From Akanthomyces muscarius (Eukaryota > Ascomycota > Sordariomycetes > Hypocreales > Cordycipitaceae): a stretch of DNA of 64,000 nucleotides. The stretch is taken from positions 1,550,001 to 1,614,000 of the forward strand of contig NC_079245.1 in the NCBI RefSeq assembly GCF_028009165.1, given 5' to 3'. The notes beneath the pieces are model-generated. The model searched no databases. It was not told the DNA's origin and worked only from the letters and a program-made list of their open reading frames with translations. The position numbers and the translations under genes are program-made. Of the stretch, positions 37,216 through 47,232 are shown in pieces (within the stretch, counting starts at the first letter, position 1; each line of letters begins with the position of its first letter).

Positions 37216-37964
37216 AGCAAAGTGTCGCAGTCCTGCGGGCCTTTCTTGTTAAAATTGCGCAGTTAGATTGTCTGAATGCGCGTGCGATGAGGGGGTCGCT
37301 GTGCATCAAACGATTCCGGGCCACGCTGAGTAGTCAAGCTCATCGAATGCCTAGAGAAGGGGGGACGCCGAACGCGTTTCGATGGAAACGTCGGCACAGG
37401 AAGCAGATGCTATGAATCAGTCGACGAGTCGATGTCGATACCACATGTTTTAATTTCTGAAGCCATGTACAGGGTGAACTATGGTTTGGCAGTTGGCTGG
37501 ACTTGGCCGCGACCTAGTCTGGCAAGGCTGTGTGTCCAGGCCCAGTACAGATTGGTCAAACTAACTTACCGTATCGCCGCACGTGGTCTCTGGAAGGGAT
37601 GCGGCTGGCTTCCACTTCAACGCCACCATAAGCCGCCAACGGCGAGAAAATGCAAGAGAAAATGCCCGTCGAATTGATCAAAACTGATCTACACTGGAAT
37701 AAGGCCATGTCACACTTTATCAGGAGTGGGGTTCTGGCTGCTTTGGCATGGCTATGTCGTTTTTACAACGTTCGAGTGCAGCCTTCACCTTTTGCTCTTG
37801 CCGAAATCGCGGTAAATTCTAGTTTCATGAGCTATCTTCCGTGGGAGAAATTCAAATAGTGGCGCCGTAAGAGCCTATCAATTATATGGTGGTACAAAAA
37901 AATTCACATGAGAAAACGGCATTCTCGACGCATGGTGATGACCTCGTTAGCTCCCTTCTTTCCC
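37216..37964. other. Intergenic: acid phosphatase upstream / JmjC gene downstream
   Basis: 749 bp between two minus-strand genes, with the acid phosphatase promoter and the JmjC gene 3' UTR. Only short chance ORFs are present. Confidence 0.55.
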
Positions 37965-40900
37965 TTAACCGCGCCCTCGTCCACGAGAGCGCATGCTTGG
38001 CTGTCCTCTGGGCCGCCCACGCCCTCTGGATGCCACAGAAGCCAACCTAGGTACATTTTGAGCCCCTTCAATTCTTGCAGGAATATCATCATCGTCACTG
38101 GAGCCTGAATCGCTTCCTGATTGGACGGCTCTTGACGTTTCGGCGACATCTACGCCACTCTTTCGCGCGGTGGCAGTGCTGAGCTTTGCTTCGTCACGCT
38201 GAGAAGCGTGCGTGGGGGTTGACACCCACCTATTGACTGGAGTAAAGCTTGGCAGCTGCACAGTCACGCTTGTCGATTTCTGAATTGGTCCAGGCTGGGG
38301 TGTGCTATGCACTGGTGAGCCTTTCCCATCCCGCTTTGCAATTTTGAATGTCTTTCCACGGAGCGCCATACGCTCCTTCAGAGACATAAACTGCCGACCT
38401 TCGACGGCAGCCTGTTTAGTAGCTGGCGACTTGGGCTTCCCAGAGGCAGGAGGTCGACCCCTGCGTGGTTTGCCGCCTCTTTGGGCCATTTGAGAGGGAG
38501 TAGGCTCAGAATTGTCATGCTCAGTTCTGTGTTTCTTTGAAGCGCCACCTGAGTTGGAGGCAGACCTCTTGGGTCGGCCAGGGCCGCGTCGCCGTGCCTC
38601 AGTTCCGACCCTCGACTCTTCTGAAATATCCACCCGTGTGGACTGCACTTCACGGGTTGCGGCAGAGGGCCGCTTCGTGTGCGCTGGAGGCCGGCCACGT
38701 CGTTTTGGTCCTGTGAAAGCGCCACTAAAAGATAAATCTTGGGCATGAGCCTTCGGTTCAGTTGGCTTAAGAGCTCCATTTTCAGCTGCTGGCTCAGGAG
38801 CACCAGTTGTTGCTGGTTCAGGCGACGCTTTGCTTCCTTTGTTGGCTGGTGGCATATCGCCTTGCTCATTTTCGTTGAACCCTTCAATCTCTACATCTTC
38901 CACTTCAACGTAAGATGCCCTGGGCTTTGCGTGTCTTAGCAGAGGCTCGTTTGCGTCATGCCGCGGATTCTCCTTTCTTTTCGCTTCCGTATCGCTGGTT
39001 TGTACAGGGGTGATATTTTCGGCATTTTCCCACGGATCATCTTGCATTTTTTCCTGTGCAGAATGATCAGGAGCTTCATTGAACAAAGCAGGATCCATAC
39101 TGTCGAGGAAATCGGCCTCTCGCTGGGGCCGTGTCCTTTTTCGATGATGGCTCTTTATAATGAAGTCTGGATCTTCATTTTCTTTTTTGGCCTTCCGTTT
39201 CGCGCTGCGGATTGATTTTTTGACGAATTCTGGTACATCTGATTCGCCTTCCCTCAAATCTTCGGCGGTTGGGGCTTGGTAGGGGTCAAAAAGAATCTTA
39301 TCTGGGGTATCGTCTTGTTCGTAATAGCCCATACCAATCCTTTGAGCTGCGAAAACGGTCGGGTCGGGATAAGACAAATCATCTCCATGCTGCCCATTTG
39401 CAGCTTGGTCTCTGTTAAGCCAAGGGGCCGACAGTGATGATGGCTCTACACCATGTCGATTGATTTCGGGCTGGGCAAAAGGGGAATCCGCTGTGTCGTT
39501 TCCATGATAGTGAGGAGTATCGCCGTCAAGTAGTTCCGAAGCTCCACCGTGTTGGCGTGATGTATGGGCCGAACCTTCGACAGCTGTTCCTGACTTATCG
39601 TCGTCGGGGTGCTCAGTAGACGCATCCTCCGCCTTGGCCGTGTCTGCTTGTTCTCTCAAGCGCTGCATGCGCCTGGTATCCTTTCCGCGGCTTTCTTCGC
39701 CCGCGGCCTTCAGCCAGGCCAAGTTGTGTAGTCGAAAATCAACGAGGGCCTCGATGCTTCGGTCATCCGCAACGGACCTTGTATCGTGGCCCAGTGATGT
39801 ATTTTTGGGTGTGTATGGCTTGGTGTTTCCTGATCGACGACAATAACCGCAATTGCATATCCCCAAGCACTTGGGACACATCCAATGTTCGTCCTGGAGG
39901 ACTTCCTGCGGCATCATGTCGAATGCCCTATAAAGGACGCCAAAGCAGTACGCTTCAGAGCAGTCGGGATTTGAGCATGTCTGCATGCGATAGCTGAACT
40001 CCTTGCGGCAGCACACGTGGCATCGCCGCACATCGCCCTTCTTGTTCTTCTTCTTTCGGCTCTTTTTTGCTTTGCCTTCCTCTCCATCGCCTCCCTCCTC
40101 AGAGTCGCTCGGAGTTGGTTCCTTCTCAGGTCGGGTGATATCCTTCCACGGTCGTCGCCGCAGTGCCTCCTGGCAAATTTGCGCAACCGATTTTTTACCG
40201 CTTAATTGCTTGGCGACTTCAAGTGGTTTGGGAGAAACATTGACGTCAATGAAGCCATCATTAGATATGACCATTGACCGCCAAATCTCGTGGTTGTTGA
40301 CAAGCTCACTCCAGGACCACTGCTCACACCATTGCAAACCCGAGAGACAGACGCAGGAGCGGCCCATGGCGTAGCATTCCATGCAAACATCGTATGTGTC
40401 TTCGTCGCCATTGACGAGAGTCCGAACGCAGTGTTTGCAAGTCAGGAAGCGATTGAAGATATTTGCGCGGCAGTATGAGCAGGTGATGCAGGAATCAAAA
40501 GGAACGAAGTCAATTTCCTTCTCCTTATATGCAAACACTTCATCAACGAGTATCCGCGTAAAGAGGACAAAAAGCTTTTTGAAGTCTGATGCAAGCTGCT
40601 TGGTTCGAACTGAATTCCGGATGTCATCTCGACCCAAATCTATGAAGCCGAGCTGGGTCTTTTCGGCATAGTTGTCAAGCGCTCGCAGACGCTTGCAATA
40701 GCTTTCAAGGGTGTAGTAAATCATCGCTTTATTTTTGTATTGTTCGTCGCGACATACCAGTCGTGCTTTGGGCAGCGCCTCTTGCAAAGCCAGCTCAAGC
40801 GTTTCGACGGTGGTTCGATTCCATGCGACCTTCATAGTTCTTGTGCCTCTGTTCCACACTTGATGAGCGGCAAGAGGAGGAACCAAAATAAAATCGCCAA

Positions 40901-41840
40901 CACGCTGTTCCACGACGTAGACATCAAACGGAGCCTTCTTCCAAGCGTTGACTTGTGCAAAGTGCTTCTCAATCTCGATATCGTGGCCGAGCATAGACAG
41001 AAAGTATTCGCGGACGACCGCCCTGTCTTTCGTTTCCGTCATAAACCATATCGAGCTTCCAGGCTTCTCGCCGTTGTCGTCACTTGATGCCTCGACCATT
41101 ATGTTTTGTCCCAAAGACGCGCACATCTCGCGATGCGCTGGTGTGTACGTGCCTTCATGACCAATGTAGCACATTAGATTTTCCGCGCGCATGTCCCGAG
41201 GTAAGCTGGACATCAAATCTCCAGCTGAGGTGCCGTTAGTTACCGGATTTTGTCGCTCATCTTCAGTTTCCGGTTCGGTGCCGGTGCGCGCGACAGCACT
41301 ATTAAGATAAAATAAGACCGGATTGATGACCTTTTGTAGGGCCTCGTGCCATTCTGGTGGGCAATCGATGTCTTTGAGGTAGAGGCGCTGTCGTCTTTCA
41401 TCACGAAAGTTGGTAGGAGTCCACTGATTGGTCAGCTGTTTCATAGATCGCAGATAATGACCGGTCGTCATGGGAATGTCGCTCTGCGACACGATATCGC
41501 GAACTCTTTCTTCTAAACTGCCATCAGTGTCATAACGGTAAATGGAGATAGTATGACATCGCCTCTTACCCTTTTTGTCATACTGTTGTTCGAGCCATTC
41601 GGTGCTGAAGAGCCACTTCGGTAAAGCGGCATGTAGCCCTTCAATGACAAGCGGTTTTCCTCCTGTGATGACGTGCATAAGAACGAGCTTTTCGAATTCC
41701 TGGGGTCCCAAATTGCGCAACTGGCTTCTTGAGACTCGCTGTGCCCATTTTAGATTAGGCACCTCATCAACCAAAGAGCGCAGGTCAAGATCCGGCGATA
41801 TAGGATCAAATTTCGCCTGAGGGTGCGATGCTGCTGGCAT
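37965..41840 (-). CDS. JmjC-domain protein with R1-type zinc finger and AT-hooks
   Basis: This is a 1291-residue, single-exon nuclear protein, probably a chromatin regulator. The N-terminal third contains a JmjC fold: the Fe(II) motif HxE is seen in TPAHREMCASLGQNIMVEAS (His about residue 238) and the distal His in VPPLAAHQVWNRGTRTMKVA (about 326). Next come two cysteine-rich modules. The first is CITCSYCRANIF with CKHC and CMECYAMGRSCVC (about 450-510). The second is CHVCCRKEFSYRMQTCSNPDC with CPKCLGICNCGYCRR (about 605-680), matching the monoamine-oxidase-A-repressor R1 zinc-finger family. The rest is acidic/basic low complexity with at least four AT-hook cores (RRGRPP about 1047, GPGRPKR about 1087, RRGRPP about 1125, RGRPRG near the end). 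Whether it demethylates histones is unknown. The HxE...H set suggests it could bind iron. Confidence 0.85.
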   Translation of the reverse strand: MPAASHPQAKFDPISPDLDLRSLVDEVPNLKWAQRVSRSQLRNLGPQEFEKLVLMHVITGGKPLVIEGLHAALPKWLFSTEWLEQQYDKKGKRRCHTISIYRYDTDGSLEERVRDIVSQSDIPMTTGHYLRSMKQLTNQWTPTNFRDERRQRLYLKDIDCPPEWHEALQKVINPVLFYLNSAVARTGTEPETEDERQNPVTNGTSAGDLMSSLPRDMRAENLMCYIGHEGTYTPAHREMCASLGQNIMVEASSDDNGEKPGSSIWFMTETKDRAVVREYFLSMLGHDIEIEKHFAQVNAWKKAPFDVYVVEQRVGDFILVPPLAAHQVWNRGTRTMKVAWNRTTVETLELALQEALPKARLVCRDEQYKNKAMIYYTLESYCKRLRALDNYAEKTQLGFIDLGRDDIRNSVRTKQLASDFKKLFVLFTRILVDEVFAYKEKEIDFVPFDSCITCSYCRANIFNRFLTCKHCVRTLVNGDEDTYDVCMECYAMGRSCVCLSGLQWCEQWSWSELVNNHEIWRSMVISNDGFIDVNVSPKPLEVAKQLSGKKSVAQICQEALRRRPWKDITRPEKEPTPSDSEEGGDGEEGKAKKSRKKKNKKGDVRRCHVCCRKEFSYRMQTCSNPDCSEAYCFGVLYRAFDMMPQEVLQDEHWMCPKCLGICNCGYCRRSGNTKPYTPKNTSLGHDTRSVADDRSIEALVDFRLHNLAWLKAAGEESRGKDTRRMQRLREQADTAKAEDASTEHPDDDKSGTAVEGSAHTSRQHGGASELLDGDTPHYHGNDTADSPFAQPEINRHGVEPSSLSAPWLNRDQAANGQHGDDLSYPDPTVFAAQRIGMGYYEQDDTPDKILFDPYQAPTAEDLREGESDVPEFVKKSIRSAKRKAKKENEDPDFIIKSHHRKRTRPQREADFLDSMDPALFNEAPDHSAQEKMQDDPWENAENITPVQTSDTEAKRKENPRHDANEPLLRHAKPRASYVEVEDVEIEGFNENEQGDMPPANKGSKASPEPATTGAPEPAAENGALKPTEPKAHAQDLSFSGAFTGPKRRGRPPAHTKRPSAATREVQSTRVDISEESRVGTEARRRGPGRPKRSASNSGGASKKHRTEHDNSEPTPSQMAQRGGKPRRGRPPASGKPKSPATKQAAVEGRQFMSLKERMALRGKTFKIAKRDGKGSPVHSTPQPGPIQKSTSVTVQLPSFTPVNRWVSTPTHASQRDEAKLSTATARKSGVDVAETSRAVQSGSDSGSSDDDDIPARIEGAQNVPRLASVASRGRGRPRGQPSMRSRGRGRG

Positions 41841-42274
41841 CGTGTCTGATTATAGAGTGGAGCTGATCGTACATCAGATGCCGTGCCTGCGAAGCAACTT
41901 TGTGTCGTAACACATTCCCGAGTTGCTTATTTGCTGACTGGCTGTAGAACATGCGACACAGTTCTCTTATTTCGATGAAGTCCACAACGTTTTGAAGGCA
42001 CCGAGGAATTCCAAATTGTCAAAACGCAGGCGGCGAACTGGAAATGTACAACAAGAACTGAGAGTGGGTGGACATCAGTCGCGCTCTCACGTGACAGCGC
42101 TTCGCCTGGTTGGGCTCAGGCACGGCAGCTGCACTTATACCTGCGACCAGACGTAATTCCACTTTGGGGGGAGGCTAATACGGGACATCGTCCAATCATT
42201 GGCTTATAGACGTAAGGTGATAGACAATCAATGCGCGTACCTTAGCGCCGTTCTACTGTCCATACCTCGGAGGT
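41841..42274. other. Divergent promoter JmjC gene / COQ2
   Basis: 434 bp shared by two divergent genes. A CACGTG box in TCACGTGAC lies at 42088-42093. No ORF is supported. Confidence 0.6.
42088..42093. promoter_or_regulatory. CACGTG E-box between the JmjC gene and COQ2
   Basis: An 8-bp palindrome TCACGTGA contains the bHLH core CACGTG. It sits about 190 bp upstream of COQ2 and 250 bp upstream of the JmjC gene. Function is inferred. Confidence 0.35.
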
Positions 42275-43531
42275 GTGTTGTCACCCTTGACACGTTCGCT
42301 ACGCCGAAAAATTCTGACAGTTCGTGTCCAGATGACCCTCTTCACGCTACAGCGAGGCTTAGCCGGCAACTTCAATCGGGGGCTTACTACGTCCCGTCTG
42401 GCAAAGACAAATTTTGGCTTGAGATACTGTGATGCTATAAAGATACGGTCACGGCCAATTCTTCGGCAAAGCATTGCATTTCACGCAGGTGGCCGTCGAC
42501 TACAGGCTGTGACTGAGCCCGGAAGCCCAGTCACCCAGCAAAGCGCACCACCTTATGAGGCGCCGAAGACCGGGGTTCTCTCAATCCTACCTGCAAAATG
42601 GGTTCCTTACGGAGAGCTCATTCGAATCGATAAACCAACTGGAACGTATTATCTTTTCTTCCCCTGTCTCTTCTCGACTCTTCTGGCGGCGCCTATGGCA
42701 GAACCGATGACATCAATTGCATCTGTTGTCGGGACATCTCTACTTTTCTTCTCGGGTGCTCTAATAATGCGTGGCGCTGGATGCACAATCAATGATCTTT
42801 GGGATCGGAACCTCGACCCTCACGTCGCACGAACGCGATTACGGCCAATTGCACGGAAGGCTGTGAGCCCTTTCAACGGCGTGGTATTCACTGGCTTTCA
42901 GCTGCTCGCCGGGCTTGGAGTTTTGGTGCAGTTTCCAATCCCCTGCCTTTACTACGGAATTCCTAGCTTGCTATTTGTAGCCAGCTATCCATTGGCAAAA
43001 AGAGTTACTTACTACCCCCAGTTTGTACTGGGACTGACGTTCTCGTGGGGAGCCATCATGGGATTTCCAGCTCTTGGTATCGATTTATTGTCAAATGGCG
43101 CTGCGTTGACTGCCGCTGCTTGCTTGTACACGTCAAACATTGCCTGGACCGTTTTATACGACATGATTTATGCGCATATGGACATCAAGGACGACGCCAA
43201 AGCTGGGATAAAGAGTATTGCGCTGAAGCATGATGCCGACACGAAAAAGGTCTTGACGGGACTTGCAGCCGTTCAAATATGCCTTCTCGCTGCTGCGGGA
43301 ACAGCTGCAGGAGCTGGACCAGCATTTTTTGTCGGCAGCTGTGGCGGAACAGCAGTTGCTCTGGGCATCATGATCAAACGCGTCAATCTGAAGAGTGTTA
43401 AGGATTGCTGGTGGTGGTTTGTTAATGGCTGCTGGATAACTGGTGGCGTCATCAGCACAGGCCTAGCTGCAGACTACCTAATTCGTCTCAGCAATTCAGA
43501 GCCAAAAGAGGTCGAGCCGACACGAGCCTGA
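42275..43531 (+). CDS. COQ2: 4-hydroxybenzoate polyprenyltransferase, mitochondrial
   Basis: Coq2 attaches the polyprenyl tail to 4-hydroxybenzoate, the first membrane-bound step of ubiquinone synthesis in the mitochondrial inner membrane. This is a single-exon gene of 418 residues. The N-terminus is basic and Ser/Thr/Leu-rich (MLSPLTRSLRRKILTVRVQM), as expected for a mitochondrial presequence. The UbiA signatures are both present: NDLWDRNLDPHVARTRLRPIA (first Asp motif) and YDMIYAHMDIKDDAKAGIKS (second). Between and after them are about eight hydrophobic segments. A second in-frame ATG at 42332 (MTLFTLQRGLAG) would give a slightly shorter presequence. Nothing looks truncated. Confidence 0.95.
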   Translation: MLSPLTRSLRRKILTVRVQMTLFTLQRGLAGNFNRGLTTSRLAKTNFGLRYCDAIKIRSRPILRQSIAFHAGGRRLQAVTEPGSPVTQQSAPPYEAPKTGVLSILPAKWVPYGELIRIDKPTGTYYLFFPCLFSTLLAAPMAEPMTSIASVVGTSLLFFSGALIMRGAGCTINDLWDRNLDPHVARTRLRPIARKAVSPFNGVVFTGFQLLAGLGVLVQFPIPCLYYGIPSLLFVASYPLAKRVTYYPQFVLGLTFSWGAIMGFPALGIDLLSNGAALTAAACLYTSNIAWTVLYDMIYAHMDIKDDAKAGIKSIALKHDADTKKVLTGLAAVQICLLAAAGTAAGAGPAFFVGSCGGTAVALGIMIKRVNLKSVKDCWWWFVNGCWITGGVISTGLAADYLIRLSNSEPKEVEPTRA

Positions 43532-43764
43532 CTGCATTGTAAAAATTGTACAATAGTGTAGCATTAATTTTAGAGTAAATGGCCGCTTCATCAAATGACA
43601 GTTGTGAAAAATCATTCGTGGTTCATTGTCTTGGAGACTGTTTCATCTAAATTTCAATGATAGTCCGCCTTGATACATTTCCCAACCTTTAATGCCAATA
43701 CAAGCACGCCGATAGGACTCCTCATGCCAAAATAGGCTGTTTTTTCTTCCACTGCACACCGAGT

Positions 43765-44273
43765 TTAAGAACGGGGCTTCTCCTTCTTCTCCTTCCAAAG
43801 AGCGAGCAGACCGACACCAGAGACCTTGACGACCTTGAAACGAACACCGGGAATATCACCCTTGGCCTTGCCCTTGCGACCGAAACCAGCCAGGAGGACT
43901 TCATCGTTCTCGTCGACGAAGTTCAAGCAACCGTCATTGGGGACTATTAAATAAACGTTAGACTGAGCAGTCCCGAAGCGATGCGCGGGTAAATGGTGTG
44001 CTCTGTAGACGTACCGAAAGCTGTGACCTTCTTGCCGTTCTTGATCAACTGAACACGAACACACTTTCGGATAGCGGAGTTGGGCTGCTTGGCCTCAACA
44101 CCGACCTTCTCGAGAACAATGCCCTTGGCGTGGGAAGAGCCACCAAAGGGGGAGGACTTGAAAGCAGTGCCCAGAGCACGCTTCTTATAGTGAAGGTCGG
44201 CCCATTTCTGGTCCTTACGGTTCGTTCGCAGCTTTCTAGCGGCGTTAAGACCACGGGGTTTGCCTCCAGCCAT
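43765..44273 (-). CDS. RPS23: 40S ribosomal protein S23 (uS12)
   Basis: RPS23 is a small-subunit ribosomal protein at the decoding centre. Exons 44273-44015 and 43943-43765 join as [18 protein letters not shown] and give 145 residues, the normal size. The sequence [20 protein letters not shown] through [17 protein letters not shown] is nearly identical to other fungal S23 proteins. The loop KQPNSAIRK contains the conserved proline that is hydroxylated in eukaryotes. The intron starts with GTACGT and ends in AATAG. The upstream region carries a CACGTGA box, as in several ribosomal and metabolic genes. It converges with COQ2 across about 230 bp. Confidence 0.98.
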
Positions 44274-44718
44274 GATTGCTTCGTTATGTTAGTCGGACGT
44301 GTTCGAGGTATCGGTGAGCGTTGCGAGTGATCGAGGCGAATTGCACGTACCGAATTATCTGGGTATCGCGGAACGGATGGTGATGTGACTTCTTGCGGAG
44401 CTGACGAAAAGTTGGACCAAAGTCCCGCCAGAATTTCATGGTAGGGTTTTTGGCCCTAGCAAGGAACTCACAATTGGTGGGTGTGATCACGTGAGGAGAC
44501 GCCAACACGCGAGATTAGGTAATGTGTGCTTTTCAAGGTGACCTCTATATCGGGACTAGTGACAGCAGACGCCCCACCTCGTTGGCATCTACTGGGTCTG
44601 CCGCTCCTGCAGTGAACCACTCGCGGCTGGTTGCGTGAGGCAACTCAGCAGGCACTCGCAGAAGTGATGTTGAAACTGTACTTGACAGCTGACTGAGTCC
44701 AATAAGAACGCCGCCAAC
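44274..44718. other. Divergent promoter RPS23 / hypothetical gene
   Basis: 445 bp between divergent genes. It contains a CACGTG box (44488-44493). A 5' UTR intron of RPS23 is possible here, but I cannot prove one. Confidence 0.5.
44488..44493. promoter_or_regulatory. CACGTG E-box upstream of RPS23
   Basis: The sequence ATCACGTGAG lies about 215 bp upstream of the RPS23 start. It matches the bHLH/Cbf1 core. Its role here is inferred from position. Confidence 0.35.
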
Positions 44719-45531
44719 ATGCCGCTTTCGAAACCTCAGAGCAAGCAGAGAGATCCTCCACCGTCCTTATTTCTTCACCCCTCCCCAGGAGCGTCGCATG
44801 TTTCTTTACCCGGTATTTTAGCCCCAGGCTCGGCCATTCCCGGACCGGCAAGCATCAGGCGAGAACGTTCGTCATATGATAGCAACGCTTCAATACGGCA
44901 TATACCAGCAACGGCATCAGATCAACAAAGAGCCGGCCGCGCGTTAAAGACGGCAGATAGCGGCCGTACAGCCGACCGGACAGATGCCCTTTGGGCGGAG
45001 ATGCAAGCAACTCTGGAGGAAGTTGAGCTGTCTGCCTCCGCGGGTACTCATGTATTCGGTCGGTCGCACGACATCAAGCTAGCAGAGTTGCGAGCAGCCC
45101 AAATCGCACTGGCACAGGCGTGGGCTCGGAGTGAGGCAGATGGCTCGACGGAGAAAGCCTCCCGTGAAGAAGGAACCGCGGATGTTGGCGATGATCTGCG
45201 AAGCGCAAAAGGGTCATTTGCGGACGCTACCAAGCCAGTTTCTAGCGCATCAGAGCCTAATAAGGGAAATCCAAATTCCAGTGCGTCACGGGCATTTGGT
45301 GAAGGGGCTGATGTGGAACGACTTGGGGCCAAGTTGGAGGAGGAGACTGAAGCGGATATATTATTGGCCAGGAAACGGCGCGAAGCAAATGATGAGTATT
45401 TTCAACGTGTGAACGCAAGCGTCATAGACGTAGTATCGAAACTAGAACATGTTGCCAGGGCAATGCGAGCCGTGGAACAAGAAAGTAAGGACGTCTGGTC
45501 CGAAAATGAGAACGTGGGTGGTAGCGAGTAG
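44719..45531 (+). CDS. Fungal hypothetical protein with coiled-coil-like core, 270 aa
   Basis: Single exon from ATG 44719. The first 90 residues are Pro/Ser/Arg-rich and probably disordered, with LPGILAPGSAIPGPASIRRE as a notable stretch. A conserved-looking helical block follows (about residues 92-141): DALWAEMQATLEEVELSAS, GTHVFGRSHDIKLAELRAAQ, IALAQAWARSEAD. After an acidic/Ser-rich spacer comes a second helical part, EEETEADILLARKRREANDE and YFQRVNASVIDVVSKLEHVA. I recognise this architecture only as a recurring fungal protein of unknown function. Two helical blocks suggest a role as a small complex subunit or scaffold, but that is speculation. Confidence 0.8.
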   Translation: MPLSKPQSKQRDPPPSLFLHPSPGASHVSLPGILAPGSAIPGPASIRRERSSYDSNASIRHIPATASDQQRAGRALKTADSGRTADRTDALWAEMQATLEEVELSASAGTHVFGRSHDIKLAELRAAQIALAQAWARSEADGSTEKASREEGTADVGDDLRSAKGSFADATKPVSSASEPNKGNPNSSASRAFGEGADVERLGAKLEEETEADILLARKRREANDEYFQRVNASVIDVVSKLEHVARAMRAVEQESKDVWSENENVGGSE

Positions 45532-46197
45532 GCACCAACCTTCCATGTAAAGTAGATTAGCAGATAGCGTGTGGTCATCCTTGCATTACTCACACAGCAC
45601 ATATGTCAGCCTAGGCCATTTGAGTAAATCGCGCTCTGGTTGTCGTGCGTCGAGGAGTCCTTCACAGAGATTTGGCGACAACCGTCACACGTTGGTTAGT
45701 CGGTGGTAAAATCTAAACGAAGACCAATAAAAGTCAGTAATTAAGCGTAAAGACAGGCAAGACAAGTAATGCATCAATATAAGTACGAAGATAAGCTGAC
45801 GCAGTTCGAGGAGTCGATGCATCTGCCCAGCAATCCAATTTCTCTGCTTTCATTTTGCTTGGCGTCTTCTTCCTTCTTGTCTTATTGATTACTGTTACTC
45901 AACGGACTTGGCGACTTGGGGGACCTGCCCAAATGGGCCGTGCTGTGTGGGGAAAGTCTCGGCATGCCTGGGCGGAAAATCGAAGTTGCGAGCCGCGTTG
46001 GGCTAAGTGACACTACGACCGCAAACCAGTGCGGGCGGTCCGATGGATGCGTCGCTGTATGTCATCGCCACTCTATCTTTACTTTCTATCCAGCCAAGTT
46101 CCTGCAACATCGCCAAGCCTGCCTGATACCGCCCACCGACGACAAATTACGACTCAAAACTGTACCCTGATTAGCATAGCGACAGACAGTTCTCGAG
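45532..46197. other. Intergenic spacer
   Basis: 666 bp between two plus-strand genes, presumably 3' UTR followed by the promoter of the I9-type inhibitor gene. No other feature is seen. Confidence 0.5.
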
Positions 46198-46548
46198 ATG
46201 AAGCTCTTCTCTCAAATCGTGGCTGCTCTGGTACTGCTCCCAGGCGCGCTCGCCGTGGATCGCAAGGTGTCGGTTATCATCTCCTTTGACGACCCAAACA
46301 CTCCCGATGATATCGTCGCCGCAGCGCGACAGAAGATTATCGATGGCGGCGGTCAGATTACGCATGATTACCAGATAATCAAGTATGTTTCAGACTCCCT
46401 CTCAACTGCAACAGAGGCTAACCATGCTATTTGCAGGGGCTTCTCCGCCATTGCGCCCGAGAAATCACTCGAAGTAGTGCAGACTTTTGGAAGTGATCAC
46501 TCGATCAGGGTGGAAGAAGATCAGGTTGTTACCGCCAACAGCGGCTAA
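46198..46548 (+). CDS. Small I9-type protease inhibitor with signal peptide
   Basis: Exons 46198-46382 and 46437-46548 join as YQIIK|GFSAIAPE and encode 98 residues. The C-terminal 78 residues resemble a free-standing subtilisin propeptide (inhibitor I9 family; compare yeast Pbi2 and basidiomycete POIA1): RKVSVIISFDDPNTPDDIVA, GGQITHDYQIIKGFSAIAPE, HSIRVEEDQVVTAN. The N-terminus MKLFSQIVAALVLLPGALA looks like a cleavable signal peptide, so the inhibitor should enter the secretory pathway and act in the vacuole or outside the cell. No protease domain follows. It may control a subtilisin-like protease (PrB/Pr1 type) as inhibitor or folding chaperone; the partner is not in this window. Confidence 0.85.
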   Translation: MKLFSQIVAALVLLPGALAVDRKVSVIISFDDPNTPDDIVAAARQKIIDGGGQITHDYQIIKYVSDSLSTATEANHAICRGFSAIAPEKSLEVVQTFGSDHSIRVEEDQVVTANSG

Positions 46549-47232
46549 GCCACGGCCCTTCGTTTCGCATGTGTACATGATTGCTCGAGAACATAGCTAT
46601 GGGAACATGATTATCGATGTATTTAAGACGGCGTTGGGTTAAGCTGCCTGCATTCCTTCCTTCCTTCCAATTTTGGCTAGCTTGTGGATTATAGCGAGTA
46701 AACAAGTTCTTTGTCGCTGAGTCTTTTGGCGAGCCGGCATCTGTCTTGATGACTTAATTGAAAAATGCAAGTAAGCTTTCCGAAAAACGTATATGCTAGG
46801 CCAAGCTCAACCATTCTCGGGGCGATTTAGAGCCCAAATACTTGCTATTGGTAGCATAAAGCTAGGTACCAAACGCCATGTCCCCGGCGCAAGCGCTGAT
46901 CTGTTAAGATTGCAGCTCTGTGGAAAGTGGGTCTATCGTGTTGAATGCACATGTCCCTTGAAGCAGTAGAAGTTTGGATGTTTTCTTGGATCTTGCACAG
47001 CTGTCCTACAGGCAACAGTTGCCTCGAGCGTGGCCTTCGAATACTGTGCGCGTGATATTCTGGACAGAGCTCTTATCAGCCCACATGCGGACGCTAACAA
47101 TTCGTCATGCCGTCACTGTCGAAAACTCTCTACACTGCCGACCGCGCTCCCTGCCGAAAGCTGACCAGCACCTACTAAGCACATATTACCACCACCCCTT
47201 TACGAGCTACTCGGTTGCCTACAAAAATTACC
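46549..47232. other. Intergenic spacer before the Hook gene
   Basis: 684 bp with the 3' UTR of the inhibitor gene and the presumed Hook promoter. The Hook first exon is short, so part of its 5' end could extend into this spacer. Confidence 0.5.
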
